64,000 nt of DNA, taken from Candidatus Promineofilum glycogenicum (GTDB taxonomy: Bacteria; Chloroflexota; Anaerolineae; Promineifilales; Promineifilaceae). Positions 12,551 through 20,993 of the stretch are shown one piece after another. Position 1 is the stretch's first letter. Each line of letters begins with the position of its first letter. Location: assembly GCA_016707605.1 (NCBI GenBank), contig JADJHJ010000003.1:248001-312000 (forward strand), read 5' to 3'. A program made the translations under genes and the position numbers. The notes beneath the pieces were generated by a model. It was not told the DNA's origin. It did no database searches and worked only from the letters and a program-made list of their open reading frames with translations.

Positions 12551-13975
12551 ATGAAGGCAAAGTCACTTGATGAATTGCTGCGCCACCTGGACGGCGTGGT
12601 CACCGTTGACGGCGACATCGTCACCGTGCGCGACGAGGCGGCCCTGCGCGACAAGATCGACGGCCTGATCCAGACGGCCGTCTTCGGCGAAGGCATCGTC
12701 CGCGACACGGCCCGCTGGATCATCTGGGAAGTTGCCCAGAGTTTGGGCATCTACCTGGCGTCGATCCACCAGCTCTACATGGCCATCGGCCGCGGCGACG
12801 TGCCGACGACGTTCACCGTCCCGGCCATGAACATCCGGGCCATGAACTACAACTCGTCGCGGGCCGTCTTCCGCGCCGCCAACAAGCACAACGTCGGCGC
12901 GATGCTGTTCGAGATCGCCCGCTCGGAGATCGGCTACACCGGCCAGCGGCCGATGGAGTACACCACCAGCGTCCTGGCCGCGGCCATCAAGGAAGGGTTT
13001 CGCGGCCCGGTCTTCATCCAGGGCGACCACTTCCAGATTTCGGCCAGCCGCTACAAGAGCAGCCCCGACGCCGAAGTGCAGGCCGTCAAGGACCTGATGG
13101 TCGAGGCCGTCGCCGCCGGCTTCTACAACATCGACATCGACACCTCGACGCTGGTCGACCTGAGCTACCCGACGCTCGACGAGCAGCAGCACACCAACTA
13201 CACCCTGTGCGCCGAACTGACCGCCTACGTCCGCAGCATCGAGCCGCAGGGCATCACCGTCTCCCTGGGCGGCGAGATCGGCGAGGTGGGCCACAAGAAC
13301 TCGACCGTCGAGGAACTGGACGCCTTCATGCAAGGCTACCGCCGCGTGCTGCCCGACAGCGCCGCCGGCGGCATCCCCGGCATCTCCAAGATTTCGGTGC
13401 AGACGGGCACGAGCCACGGCGGCGTGGTGCTGCCCGACGGCACGCTGGCCCAGGTGAAGGTCGACTTCGACACCCTGCGCGAGCTGAGCCGCGTGGCCCG
13501 CGACTCCTACGGCCTGGGCGGCGCGGTGCAGCACGGCGCTTCGACCCTGCCGCCGTCGGCCTTCAACAAGTTCCCGGAGATCGGCACGGTCGAAATCCAT
13601 CTGGCCACCAACTTCCAGAACATCGTCTTCGACTACCTGCCCAAGGAGATGGTCGAAGAGGCCTACGCCTACCTGCGCGAGAACCACAAGGACGAGTGGA
13701 AGCCGGGCAAGACGGACGAGCAGAGCCTCTACTCCGCCCGCAAGCGGGCCATCGGCCCCTTCAAGGAGCAGTGGTGGAACATGGACGCGGCCAAGCTGGA
13801 AGAGCTGGGCCTGGTGTTGCAGGAGCAGTTCGAGTTCCTGTTCGACCAACTGAACGTCAAGGGTACGCGCGAGGTGGTGGAGCACGTGACGACGCGCGTC
13901 GTCATCCACCAGCCGCGCCCGGCCGAGGCCGTGGCCGCCGTGGCCGCCGAGGACGTGAAAGACCTGGCCGACTAG
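12551..13975 (+). CDS. Class II fructose-bisphosphate aldolase family protein
   Basis: 474 residues, longer than E. coli FbaA (about 360) but with the class II, zinc-dependent aldolase pattern: FIQGDHFQ with the putative metal/active-site Asp-His pair, LGGEIGEVGH, and VQHGASTLP in place of the usual phosphate-binding glycine loop. Family members cleave fructose- or tagatose-bisphosphate to triose phosphates. The N-terminal 60 residues and a Q/E-rich C-terminus are extra. Start ATG 12551 has AAGGAG eight bases upstream. The sub-family is divergent, so substrate is uncertain. The stop codon TAG is the first base of the GTGACGA-type palindrome that follows. Confidence 0.8.
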   Translation: MKAKSLDELLRHLDGVVTVDGDIVTVRDEAALRDKIDGLIQTAVFGEGIVRDTARWIIWEVAQSLGIYLASIHQLYMAIGRGDVPTTFTVPAMNIRAMNYNSSRAVFRAANKHNVGAMLFEIARSEIGYTGQRPMEYTTSVLAAAIKEGFRGPVFIQGDHFQISASRYKSSPDAEVQAVKDLMVEAVAAGFYNIDIDTSTLVDLSYPTLDEQQHTNYTLCAELTAYVRSIEPQGITVSLGGEIGEVGHKNSTVEELDAFMQGYRRVLPDSAAGGIPGISKISVQTGTSHGGVVLPDGTLAQVKVDFDTLRELSRVARDSYGLGGAVQHGASTLPPSAFNKFPEIGTVEIHLATNFQNIVFDYLPKEMVEEAYAYLRENHKDEWKPGKTDEQSLYSARKRAIGPFKEQWWNMDAAKLEELGLVLQEQFEFLFDQLNVKGTREVVEHVTTRVVIHQPRPAEAVAAVAAEDVKDLAD

Positions 13976-14042
13976 TGACGAGTGACGAGTGACGAGTCTT
14001 AGAACTCGTCACTCGTCACTCGTCGCTCGTCACTCGTCACTT
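13973..14042. repeat. Tandem-unit palindrome, GTGACGA type
   Basis: Left arm is three copies of GTGACGA, right arm is the complementary TCGTCAC units, with a short centre (GTCTTAGAAC). It fills the whole gap between two convergent genes and begins on the stop codon of the aldolase gene. It probably works as a bidirectional terminator or RNA-stability structure. Confidence 0.85.
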
Positions 14043-15050
14043 CTAATATCCCTCTTCCCGATCCACCAAATTGATCAACGTCTCGCCGGCCAGATAGCGG
14101 CGCAGATTGGCCACGAAGAGATTGACGGCGCGCTCGTCGTAGTGGGCCGTCATGCCGCTGACGTGGGGCGTCACGATGACGTTCTGCATGTCCCACAGCG
14201 GGCTGTCGGCCGGCAGCGGCTCCGTCTCGAACACGTCCAGCCCCGCGCCGGCGATCCAGCCGCGTTGCAGGGCGCGGATGAGGGCGCGCTCGTCGATGAC
14301 CGGGCCGCGGCCGACGTTGATCACGTAAGCGCTGGGCTTCATCGCCTGGAACACGCTTTCGTCGAACAGGTGGCGCGTGCGCGGCGTCAGGGGCAGGGTG
14401 ATGACCACGTAGTCGCACTGGCCGACGACGGAGCGCAGCGCCTCGGCGGGATAGATGCGCGTCGGCAGCTCGCCGGCCGGGTCGCCGAAGCCGGGCAGGG
14501 TGTAGCCGGTGTCGGCCACGCGGCGGGCGTCGCGCTTGGTGACCAGGATGGTCATGTTGAACGCCCGCGCCAGCCGGGCCACCTCGCGGCCGATGCTGCC
14601 GTAGCCAATGATGCCCAGCGTGCGCCCGGCCAGCTCGTCGGGCGTGAACGCCTCGCGCCGCCCCTGTGGCCAGTTGCCCTCGCTCTGGGCGCGCAGCCAG
14701 CGCGGCACGCGATTGGCCCAGGCCAACATCTGCGCCAGCACGTACTGGCCCATATTGGGGGCGTGGATGCCGCTGGTCGTCGTCAGCAGCAGGTCGCTCT
14801 GCCACAGCGGCGTATCGATCAGGTTGTTGATGCCCGCCCAGTGGCTCTGCACCCAGCGCAGATTGGGGGCCTGCTCTGGCCGCAGGATGCGGTCGGTCGT
14901 GTAGTGGACTTCCGCCTCGTTGACGCGCCCCTCCGGCCAACCCTCTTTGGGCAGCGTGTCGCGCTCGATGACCACGTCGGCCGAGGCGGCGGCGATGCGC
15001 TCCAGCAGCGGGTCGGGGATGGGTGCTGTAATCAGGACGTGTCGCTTCAC
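14043..15050 (-). CDS. D-isomer-specific 2-hydroxyacid dehydrogenase family protein
   Basis: 335-residue NAD(P)-dependent oxidoreductase that interconverts a 2-hydroxyacid and a 2-ketoacid. It shows the Rossmann glycine motif GIIGYGSIGREVARLA and the three catalytic residues in their usual contexts: Arg in INVGRGPVIDE, Glu in DVFETEPLP and His in VTPHVSG. The start is GTG 15050 with GGAAGGAG a little upstream. It stands alone on the minus strand, convergent with the aldolase gene. Substrate (glyoxylate, hydroxypyruvate or other) is not predictable here. Confidence 0.9.
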   Translation of the reverse strand: MKRHVLITAPIPDPLLERIAAASADVVIERDTLPKEGWPEGRVNEAEVHYTTDRILRPEQAPNLRWVQSHWAGINNLIDTPLWQSDLLLTTTSGIHAPNMGQYVLAQMLAWANRVPRWLRAQSEGNWPQGRREAFTPDELAGRTLGIIGYGSIGREVARLARAFNMTILVTKRDARRVADTGYTLPGFGDPAGELPTRIYPAEALRSVVGQCDYVVITLPLTPRTRHLFDESVFQAMKPSAYVINVGRGPVIDERALIRALQRGWIAGAGLDVFETEPLPADSPLWDMQNVIVTPHVSGMTAHYDERAVNLFVANLRRYLAGETLINLVDREEGY

Positions 15051-15140
15051 CAGGTAACTACTCCTTCCGGCCGCCCGTCGCGGCCGTTCGCCGCGGAGTG
15101 TAGCACAAAGTCAGATAAGCCGCGGTGGATAAGAAGGAGC

Positions 15141-15205
15141 AACCACAGATTGCGCCGATTCCACAGGTTTCAGAAAAATCTGTGGAATCGGCGTAATCTG
15201 TGGTT
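15141..15205. repeat. GATTACA-type palindrome
   Basis: AACCACAGATTGCGCCGATT pairs with AATCGGCGTAATCTGTGGTT across a centre of about 25 bases. Each arm contains GATT spaced at nine bases (AGATTGCGC, CGATTCCAC, AGG). Related copies lie at 12200, 15729, 31062, 37745, 48953 and 55270. Confidence 0.85.
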
Positions 15206-15285
15206 ACTTCTTGGCGCAACCCGCCTGAGAACGGTGCGTATAGGCTGACAGAATAACGGATAACGAATCCCGGAGGTACTAAGAG

Positions 15286-15531
15286 ATGAATGACAAGCGA
15301 CTCGTTCGTTCCCGTGATGATAAGATGCTGTTCGGCGTCTGCGCCGGTTTGGCCCACTACCTGAACATCGACCCGGTCATCGTCCGGCTGGTGATGGCGC
15401 TGCTGACGCTGTGGAACGGCATCGGCCTGCTGGCCTACGTGGTCCTGGCCCTGATCATGCCCCAAGAGCCGGCCGTGGCCGCCAAGGCCAACGCGTTCGA
15501 CGAGGAAGAGATCGTTATCAAGGGTTCCTAA
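15286..15531 (+). CDS. PspC-domain membrane protein
   Basis: 81 residues. The PspC domain fills most of it: LVRSRDDKMLFGVCAGLAHY followed by LNIDPVIVRL and a transmembrane segment LVMALLTLWNGIGLLAYVVLALIMP (given in two parts by position, about residues 32-58). Family members are small inner-membrane proteins linked to phage-shock or envelope-stress responses. A GGAGG motif precedes the ATG. It appears monocistronic, followed by 150 bases of non-coding sequence and a strong terminator-like hairpin at 15683. Confidence 0.9.
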   Translation: MNDKRLVRSRDDKMLFGVCAGLAHYLNIDPVIVRLVMALLTLWNGIGLLAYVVLALIMPQEPAVAAKANAFDEEEIVIKGS

Positions 15532-15682
15532 CACCTGTGGCTTACCGGCACAACCGGAGCGGCGCGACCGTTGGAATCCTCTTCCCGTACTGGTAGAACG
15601 GCCGCGCCGCGCCGGCGCACTTCTTTTGGCTTTCTTCTGGCGTAAGACTTACGTTTCCAATCTCCTGCCGCCAGAAAAGCAC

Positions 15683-15716
15683 GAAACGGCCGGTCTCGCA
15701 AGAGACCGGCCGTTTC
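15683..15716 (+). terminator. Strong hairpin, probable terminator after the PspC gene
   Basis: Perfect 15-bp stem GAAACGGCCGGTCTC / GAGACCGGCCGTTTC with loop GCAA. There is no good T run, only TTTCC, so termination may be partial. The stem is nearly the same as the one at 7975-8005. It lies in a 321-base gap (15532-15852) that otherwise holds the GATTACA palindrome and the lysC -10 box. Confidence 0.7.
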
Positions 15717-15728
15717 CTTATAGAGAGA

Positions 15729-15798
15729 GAAACCACAGATTACGCCGATTACACAGATTTTTCTTTCAATCTGTGTAATCGGCGTAATCTGTGGTTTC
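15729..15798. repeat. GATTACA-type palindrome
   Basis: GAAACCACAGATTACGCCG and its complement at the other end form arms of about 30 bases around TTTTCTTTC. The 9-base spacing of GATT in each arm is clear. It is the best-preserved copy of this repeat in the window and ends 15 bases before the -10 box of lysC. Confidence 0.9.
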
Positions 15799-15852
15799 TT
15801 ATTCTTCGGCGCTATACTCGCCCGTCAATTTGGTTTGCGAGGACAAAGAAGT

Positions 15853-17265
15853 ATGGCACTGGTGATGAAATTCGGCGGGACGTCGGTCGGCAGCGCGGAG
15901 GCCATGCGCGAGACGGCCGACCTCATCCTGCAAGCGCGCGATACCTGGGGCGACGTGGCCGCTATCGCCTCGGCCATGGGGTCGAAGCCGGTCAAGGTGA
16001 CCGACCTGCTGCTGCAAGGGGCGCACACCGCCTATCAGGGGGACGGCGACACCTATCGCCGCCTGGCCCGCCAACTGCGCGACATCCACTACGAGGCTAT
16101 CGACGGCCTGCTGTCGCCCGAAGGGGAGCGCCAGGTCGTCCTGGCCGAGATGGAGCGCTTTGTCAGCCGCTACGCCAGCCTGTGCGGCGCGGTCAACGTG
16201 CTGGGCGAACTGACGCCGCGCGCCCTGGACGCCATCAGCGGCATGGGTGAGCAGATGAGCGTGCGCATTCTGGCCGCCTATCTGCGCGAGTTGGGCTACG
16301 AGGCCGAGGCCATTGACGCCACGGAACTGATCGTCACCGACGCCAACTTCCAGAGCGCCAACCCGCTGACGGCCGAGACCCGCGCCCGCACCACCGCCCG
16401 CCTGGGAACGCTGCTGGAGCGCGGCGCCATTCCCATCGTCACCGGCTTCATCGGCGCGACGACCGACGGCGTGACGACCACGCTCGGCCGCGGCGGCTCC
16501 GACTTCAGCGCCGCCATTCTGGGCCAGGCGGTGGACGCCGATGAGGTGTGGATTTGGACCGACGTGGACGGCGTCATGTCGGCCGACCCGCGGCTGGTTC
16601 CCGGCGCGGTGTCGATTCCCACGCTGACCTACCGCGAGGTCTCCGAATTGGCCTACTACGGGGCCAGAGTGCTGCACCCCAAGACGATGCGGCCCTGCGT
16701 GGAGAACGGCATTCCCCTGCGCATCAAGAACACCTTTAACCCCACCCACCCCGGCACGGTCATCGTGGACGAAGCGCCGGAGTTGAACGGCGCGCTGAAG
16801 GCGGTGACGGCCATCAAGGGCGTGGCCATGATCAACGTCGAGGGCAAGGGGATGATCGGCGTGCCCGGCATCGCCGCGCGGACGTTCGGGGCCGTGGCCC
16901 GGCTCGACGTGAGCGTGCTGCTCATCACCCAGGCGTCGTCGGAGCAGTCCATCTGCTTCATCGTGCCCGAGGCGTCGGCGCCCGCTGTAGTCGCCGGGCT
17001 GGAGGCCGAGTTCGCCGCCGAGTTGCAGCGCCGCGACATCGAGCGCGTCTGGCTGCGCGACGCCGTGGCCATCGTCACCATCGTCGGCGCGGGCATCCAG
17101 ACCACGCCGGGCATCGCCGGGCGCGTCTTCAGCGCCCTGGGCCAGCATCGGGTCAACGTCATCGCCATCGCCCAGGGGTCGTCGGAGTGCAGCATCAGTC
17201 TGGTGGTGGCGGCCGAGGACGTAGGGCGGGCGGTGGAGCATATTCATGGGTTGATCGTTCGCTAG
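15853..17265 (+). CDS. lysC: Aspartate kinase
   Basis: Catalyses ATP-dependent phosphorylation of aspartate, first step toward lysine, threonine and methionine. 470 residues, monofunctional. KFGGTSVGS is at residues 6-14, the kinase domain continues with TGFIGATTDGVTTTLGRGG and DVDGVMSADPR, and two C-terminal ACT domains follow (from about residues 315 and 395, with ITQASSEQSI and IAQGSSECSI), the site of amino-acid feedback control in the family. Start ATG 15853 is preferred over an upstream TTG because GAGGAC lies upstream and the family starts here. A -10 box TATACT is at 15813-15818. Confidence 0.95.
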   Translation: MALVMKFGGTSVGSAEAMRETADLILQARDTWGDVAAIASAMGSKPVKVTDLLLQGAHTAYQGDGDTYRRLARQLRDIHYEAIDGLLSPEGERQVVLAEMERFVSRYASLCGAVNVLGELTPRALDAISGMGEQMSVRILAAYLRELGYEAEAIDATELIVTDANFQSANPLTAETRARTTARLGTLLERGAIPIVTGFIGATTDGVTTTLGRGGSDFSAAILGQAVDADEVWIWTDVDGVMSADPRLVPGAVSIPTLTYREVSELAYYGARVLHPKTMRPCVENGIPLRIKNTFNPTHPGTVIVDEAPELNGALKAVTAIKGVAMINVEGKGMIGVPGIAARTFGAVARLDVSVLLITQASSEQSICFIVPEASAPAVVAGLEAEFAAELQRRDIERVWLRDAVAIVTIVGAGIQTTPGIAGRVFSALGQHRVNVIAIAQGSSECSISLVVAAEDVGRAVEHIHGLIVR

Positions 17266-17279
17266 GACTTTCAGAGCAG

Positions 17280-17350
17280 GGGAGCGGGGGAGCAGGGGAG
17301 GGCGACTTCCGCCCCCTCGCCCTCCGGGAGAGGGTTGGGGAGAGGGCACT
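17280..17350. repeat. G-rich/C-rich repeat, CCCTCTCCC type
   Basis: Contains CCCTCGCCCTCCGGGAGAGG followed by GTTGGGGAGAGGGC, an imperfect palindrome. The reverse complement of nearly the same sequence occurs at 45489-45525, so it is a dispersed repeat. It separates lysC from the SDR gene. Confidence 0.7.
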
Positions 17351-17365
17351 CAGACAAGGAATACA

Positions 17366-18292
17366 ATGAGCAACAGCAAAACAACATCCCATTGGGGCAG
17401 AAAAGTAGCCCTGGCCGGCCTGGCCGCGGCCGGCGCGTTCGTTGCTGCGCGGCGCGTTGGCGCGGCGGCCCGCGCCAACGCGCCGCGCCCCATCCCCCTG
17501 CCGCGCGGCCGGGCGGTCATCACCGGCGCGTCGGCCGGCATCGGCGAGGAGTTCGCCCGGCAACTGGCCGCGGCCGGCTTCGACCTGACCCTCGTGGCCC
17601 GGCGCGAGGATCGGCTGCGGACGCTGGCCGACGAACTGAGCGCCGCCCACGGCATCCGCGCCGAGGCGTGGCCGGCCGACCTGGCCGACGAGGCCGACGT
17701 GGCCGCGCTGGCCGGCGCCCTGGCCACGGCCGACGACCTGGCCCTGCTGGTCAACAACGCCGGCTTCGGCACGCGCGGCGAGTTCATTGAGGTGGAGCTG
17801 GAGCGCACGCTGGACATGATCCGCGTCCACGTGCTGGCCACGGTCACGCTGTGCCGCGCCGCCGCGCCGGGCATGATCGCCCGCGGCGGCGGGGCGATCA
17901 TCAACGTCTCGTCCATCGCCGCCTTCTTCCCCTCGGCCGGCGGGGCCAACTACGGCGCGACCAAGGCCTATCTCAACGCCTTCAGCGAGGCGCTGGCCGC
18001 CGAACTGCGCGGCACGGGCGTCGCTGTCCAGGCGCTCTGCCCCGGCTTCACGACGACCGAGTTCCACGACGTGGGCGACTATCAGAACTTCGACCGCGGG
18101 CAGATTCCCGCGCCGCTGTGGATGCCGGCGCGCGACGTGGTGGCCGAGTCGCTGGCGGCGCTGGGCAGCGGGCGGGTCATCGTCGTGCCGGGGGCCAAGT
18201 ACCGGGCCATCGTCGCCGCGGCCAACAGCCCGCTGGGCAACCCCATTCGGCAAGCGGCGCGGGCGGTGCGGGCGCGTTGGCGAAAGGGGTAA
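17366..18292 (+). CDS. Short-chain dehydrogenase/reductase with N-terminal membrane segment
   Basis: 308 residues. Classical SDR: TGASAGIG at residues 53-60, NNAGFG, and the catalytic serine and YGATK near residue 195. Residues 12-35 are hydrophobic (VALAGLAAAGAFVAA) and may anchor it to the membrane, as in DltE-like or hydroxysteroid-dehydrogenase-like SDRs. It reduces a carbonyl or oxidises an alcohol with NAD(P)H; the substrate is unknown. It lies 100 bases after lysC with no evident functional link. Its stop TAA is the outermost part of the palindrome that follows. Confidence 0.88.
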   Translation: MSNSKTTSHWGRKVALAGLAAAGAFVAARRVGAAARANAPRPIPLPRGRAVITGASAGIGEEFARQLAAAGFDLTLVARREDRLRTLADELSAAHGIRAEAWPADLADEADVAALAGALATADDLALLVNNAGFGTRGEFIEVELERTLDMIRVHVLATVTLCRAAAPGMIARGGGAIINVSSIAAFFPSAGGANYGATKAYLNAFSEALAAELRGTGVAVQALCPGFTTTEFHDVGDYQNFDRGQIPAPLWMPARDVVAESLAALGSGRVIVVPGAKYRAIVAAANSPLGNPIRQAARAVRARWRKG

Positions 18293-18398
18293 GAGCTCAC
18301 GCAAAGGCGCTAAGGGGCTAAGGCGCAAAGTAAGAGAAGAAAATTCTTTGCTTTCTTCTTTGCGTCTTTGCCCCTTAGCGCCTTTGCGTGAGCTCTTA
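18291..18398. repeat. CAAAGGCGC-type palindrome
   Basis: TAAGAGCTCACGCAAAGGCG and its exact complement close a hairpin of more than 40 bp per arm, interrupted by a centre of about 20 bases. The arm contains tandem CAAAGGCGC/TAAGGGGC units. A related, weaker copy is at 49022-49117. It follows the SDR stop and ends just before the tmRNA promoter. Confidence 0.88.
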
Positions 18399-18409
18399 TA
18401 CCAATCCAA

Positions 18410-18438
18410 TAGACTCTAAGAGCGGGCCGTGGTATACT
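18410..18438 (+). promoter_or_regulatory. Promoter of ssrA
   Basis: -35-like TAGACT at 18410-18415 and -10 TATACT at 18433-18438 with 17-base spacing. The predicted start lies about 10 bases downstream, at the 5' end of tmRNA (18449). Confidence 0.65.
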
Positions 18439-18448
18439 ATGCTCATTC

Positions 18449-18863
18449 GGGGATGACAGGCTTCGACGGGGAAGGCTGGCCCTGGATTGCAAGCCGAGCA
18501 CGCTTTATATCTCGTAAAACTAGAAGCACCGCATAAGTGCCAACCGCACAAATGCGTACAGCGCTCTTCCGATGGCTGCCTAAAGTAGCCTAAGAAGGGC
18601 CAAGATGTTCCCCTAAACAAGGAACCCGTTCACCTGAGCCTTTTCGTCGGTCTGGCCAGCGTGGGCGACATACCGACCGACGTGCTCCGCGCCGATGCCG
18701 ATAGGCGCGGCTAGAGACGCCCTTTCGGGGGCCATCGACTAGCGCCGGCTGACCCAGTTGATCGGGGCGCCCGACCGCGAAGCCTAAATAGATCGACTAA
18801 GCTTGTAGACGTCTGGAGGTCGAATTTTTCGGACGCGGGTTCGATTCCCGCCATCTCCCACCA
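18449..18863 (+). ncRNA. ssrA: Transfer-messenger RNA
   Basis: Rescues stalled ribosomes with SmpB and tags the nascent chain. The 5' end GGGGATGACAGGCTTCGACG and the 3' T-arm GCGGGTTCGATTCCCGC with encoded CCA are characteristic of one-piece tmRNA. The resume codon is GCC at 18539, giving a tag I translate as ANRTNAYSALPMAA with stop TAA at 18581-18583. The acceptor strand CATCTCC pairs with 5' GGGGATG, but is followed by CACCA rather than ACCA, one C more than the canonical form, perhaps a consensus error. The 415-base length is somewhat above the usual 350-400. Confidence 0.97.
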
Positions 18864-18865
18864 CA

Positions 18866-18901
18866 GCCGGAGCTGCCTTCTGGGCGGCCCCGGCCTTTTT
18901 T
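18866..18901 (+). terminator. Terminator after tmRNA
   Basis: GCCGGAGCTGCC pairs with GGGCGGCCCCGGC (one bulge) around TTCT, followed by TTTTTT at 18896-18901. Confidence 0.85.
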
Positions 18902-18926
18902 GTCTATGGGGGCGTTGACTCCCGAT

Positions 18927-18955
18927 CTGACAGCCCCCGGCCCACCTACTATAAT
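18927..18955 (+). promoter_or_regulatory. Promoter of the first binding-protein gene, predicted leaderless
   Basis: -35 CTGACA at 18927-18932, 17-base spacer, -10 TATAAT at 18950-18955. The expected transcription start (about 18961-18963) coincides with the ATG at 18963, and no ribosome site lies between, so the mRNA should be leaderless. Confidence 0.8.
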
Positions 18956-18962
18956 CACACCC

Positions 18963-20888
18963 ATGTCGAACAAACCCACGGCGCTCATCGCCCTCATCGC
19001 TCTCGCCTTGGCCGTTAGCCTGGCTGCCTGCCGCTCCGAGGATCTGCCACCGGTCGAAGTCACCCGCGTCGTCACCCAGGTCGTCGAACTGCCGGCGACC
19101 CAACCGGCCGCGCCCGCCCGGCCCAAGGAGTTGACGATCTGCATGGCCCAGGAGCCGGCCACGCTCTACCTCTATGGCGAGACGATGCTGACCGCCGCCG
19201 CCATCCGCCACGCCCTCTACACCAACTACATCACCAATCTGTCCTACGACTATCAGGCCGACGGGCTGGAGAAGATTCCCAGCCTGGCCGATGGCGACGC
19301 GGTGGTTAACACCGTGGAAGTGGCTGAGGGGGACGTGGTGCGCCGCGCCGACGACAGCGTTGGGCCGCTGGCGCTGGGCGACACGATCCTCAACGCCGAT
19401 GGCCAGACGGTAACTTTCGACGGCGTGCCCGTCCCCACGAGCCAAATGGTAGTGGAGTTCACCATGCAGCCGACCATCTGGTCCGAAGGCACACCGGTCA
19501 GCGCCGCCGACTCGGTCTACAGCTTCAACCTGGCCGCCGACCCGGCCACAACCGCGCCCAAGTACGTCATCGAACGCACCGCCGCCTATGAGACCACCGG
19601 CGCGTTGAGTCTGCGCTGGACAGGCCTGCCGGGCTTCACCGACAGCACCTACTTCCTCAACTTCTGGCAGCCGCTGCCGGAGCACCTGTGGGGCGAGTTC
19701 AGCGCCGCCGAATTGATGACGGCCGATGAGTCTAACCGGCTGCCCGTCGGCGACGGCCCGTTCGTCATCCAGCAGTGGACGCCCGGCGAAAGTATCCGCC
19801 TGCGGCGCAACGAGCATTACTACCGCGCCGGCGAGGGGCTGCCCTATCTCGACCGCGTCACCTTCAAGTTCATCCCCGACACCGATCAGTTGGTGGCCCA
19901 ACTGCTCAACGGGCAATGCGACGTCGGCACGCAGGACGGCCTGAGCGCCGACACCGCGCCCATCCTTCTGGAAGCCGAGGCATCGGGCATCCTGATCCCG
20001 TACTTCCAGACCGGCACGACCTTCCAGCACATCGACTTCAACGTCAACCCCTTTGGCGACGCCGCCGAGGCGCGCCCGGACTGGTTTGAGGACGCCCGCG
20101 TGCGGCAGGCGATGATGCTCTGCACCGACCGGCAGAGCATGGTCGATGACATCCTCTACGGCCGTTCGGAGGTCATCCACACCTACGTGCCCGCCGTGCA
20201 CCCGCTCTATCCGGCCGAGGGCGTCACCGAGTGGCCCTATGACCCCGACGCCGGCAACGCCCTGCTGGACGAGGCCGGCTATGACCGGCGCGACGCCGAC
20301 GGCTTCCGGCTCGACCCCGGCGGGGCGCGCCTGGCCCCGACGCTGGGCACGACGGCCGGCAACGCCCTGCGCCTGCGCGTGACGCAGTTGTTCCGCGAGA
20401 ACATGGCCGCCTGTGGCATCGACGTGGCCCTGTACTACTTGCCGGCGGGCGAGTGGTTTGCCGGTGGGCCGGAGGGGGTGTTGTTCGGTCGCCGCTACGA
20501 TCTGGGCCTGTTCGCCTGGCTGACCGGCGTGCGGCCGCCCTGCGACCTCTACCTGGGTTCGCGCGTGCCCGGCCCGCTGGGCGAGGTGTTCGCGGCCACG
20601 GGCGCGCCCTACACCGGCTGGGGCGGCGACAACCAGAACAACACCGGCTGGGCCAACGCCGCCTACGATGCTGCCTGCCAGACGGCGCTCGGCTCGCTGC
20701 CCGGCACGCCGGAGTACGTCGGGAGCCACATGGCCGCGCAGCGCATTTTCTCCGAGGAATTGCCCACCTTGCCGCTTTTCCTGAGCTTGAAGGTGGCCGC
20801 GGCGCGGCCGGAGGTGCTGAACTTTAGCCTCGATGCGACCCAAAACTCGGAGCTATACAACATCTACGAGTATGATCTGGCTCAGTAG
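18963..20888 (+). CDS. Family-5 ABC substrate-binding lipoprotein (canonical lobe order)
   Basis: 641 residues. Signal peptide with lipobox LAAC, lipidated C23, so it is anchored outside the cytoplasmic membrane. After a VEVTRVV-type linker the SBP_bac_5 domain runs in standard order: N-terminal lobe with WSEGTPVSAADSVYSF, GDGPFVIQQW, then RLRRNEHYYRAGEGLPYLDR, and the second lobe with VRQAMMLCTDRQSM and LLDEAGYDRRDADGFRLDP. Such proteins bind peptides or oligosaccharides and deliver them to a DppBC-type permease. It has its own promoter and is followed by a separately promoted binding protein. Confidence 0.92.
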   Translation: MSNKPTALIALIALALAVSLAACRSEDLPPVEVTRVVTQVVELPATQPAAPARPKELTICMAQEPATLYLYGETMLTAAAIRHALYTNYITNLSYDYQADGLEKIPSLADGDAVVNTVEVAEGDVVRRADDSVGPLALGDTILNADGQTVTFDGVPVPTSQMVVEFTMQPTIWSEGTPVSAADSVYSFNLAADPATTAPKYVIERTAAYETTGALSLRWTGLPGFTDSTYFLNFWQPLPEHLWGEFSAAELMTADESNRLPVGDGPFVIQQWTPGESIRLRRNEHYYRAGEGLPYLDRVTFKFIPDTDQLVAQLLNGQCDVGTQDGLSADTAPILLEAEASGILIPYFQTGTTFQHIDFNVNPFGDAAEARPDWFEDARVRQAMMLCTDRQSMVDDILYGRSEVIHTYVPAVHPLYPAEGVTEWPYDPDAGNALLDEAGYDRRDADGFRLDPGGARLAPTLGTTAGNALRLRVTQLFRENMAACGIDVALYYLPAGEWFAGGPEGVLFGRRYDLGLFAWLTGVRPPCDLYLGSRVPGPLGEVFAATGAPYTGWGGDNQNNTGWANAAYDAACQTALGSLPGTPEYVGSHMAAQRIFSEELPTLPLFLSLKVAAARPEVLNFSLDATQNSELYNIYEYDLAQ

Positions 20889-20964
20889 TATGGGGATGTT
20901 TGGAGAGACGAGACTACAAATGTCACCCATTCGTTACCAAATTCGCCCCTCATTTGCCACCTAT

Positions 20965-20993
20965 TTGACATGCAGCCGGACGGTAACTATAAT
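20965..20993 (+). promoter_or_regulatory. Consensus promoter upstream of the second binding-protein gene
   Basis: TTGACA at 20965-20970, exactly 17 bases, TATAAT at 20988-20993: a perfect sigma-70-type consensus. Transcription should start near 21000, about 300 bases before the coding region. Confidence 0.88.

Noticed and set aside
13973..14042. GTGACGA tandem units as a CRISPR array
   Set aside because: Units are 7 bases with no spacers and form one palindrome; there are no cas1, cas2 or effector genes.
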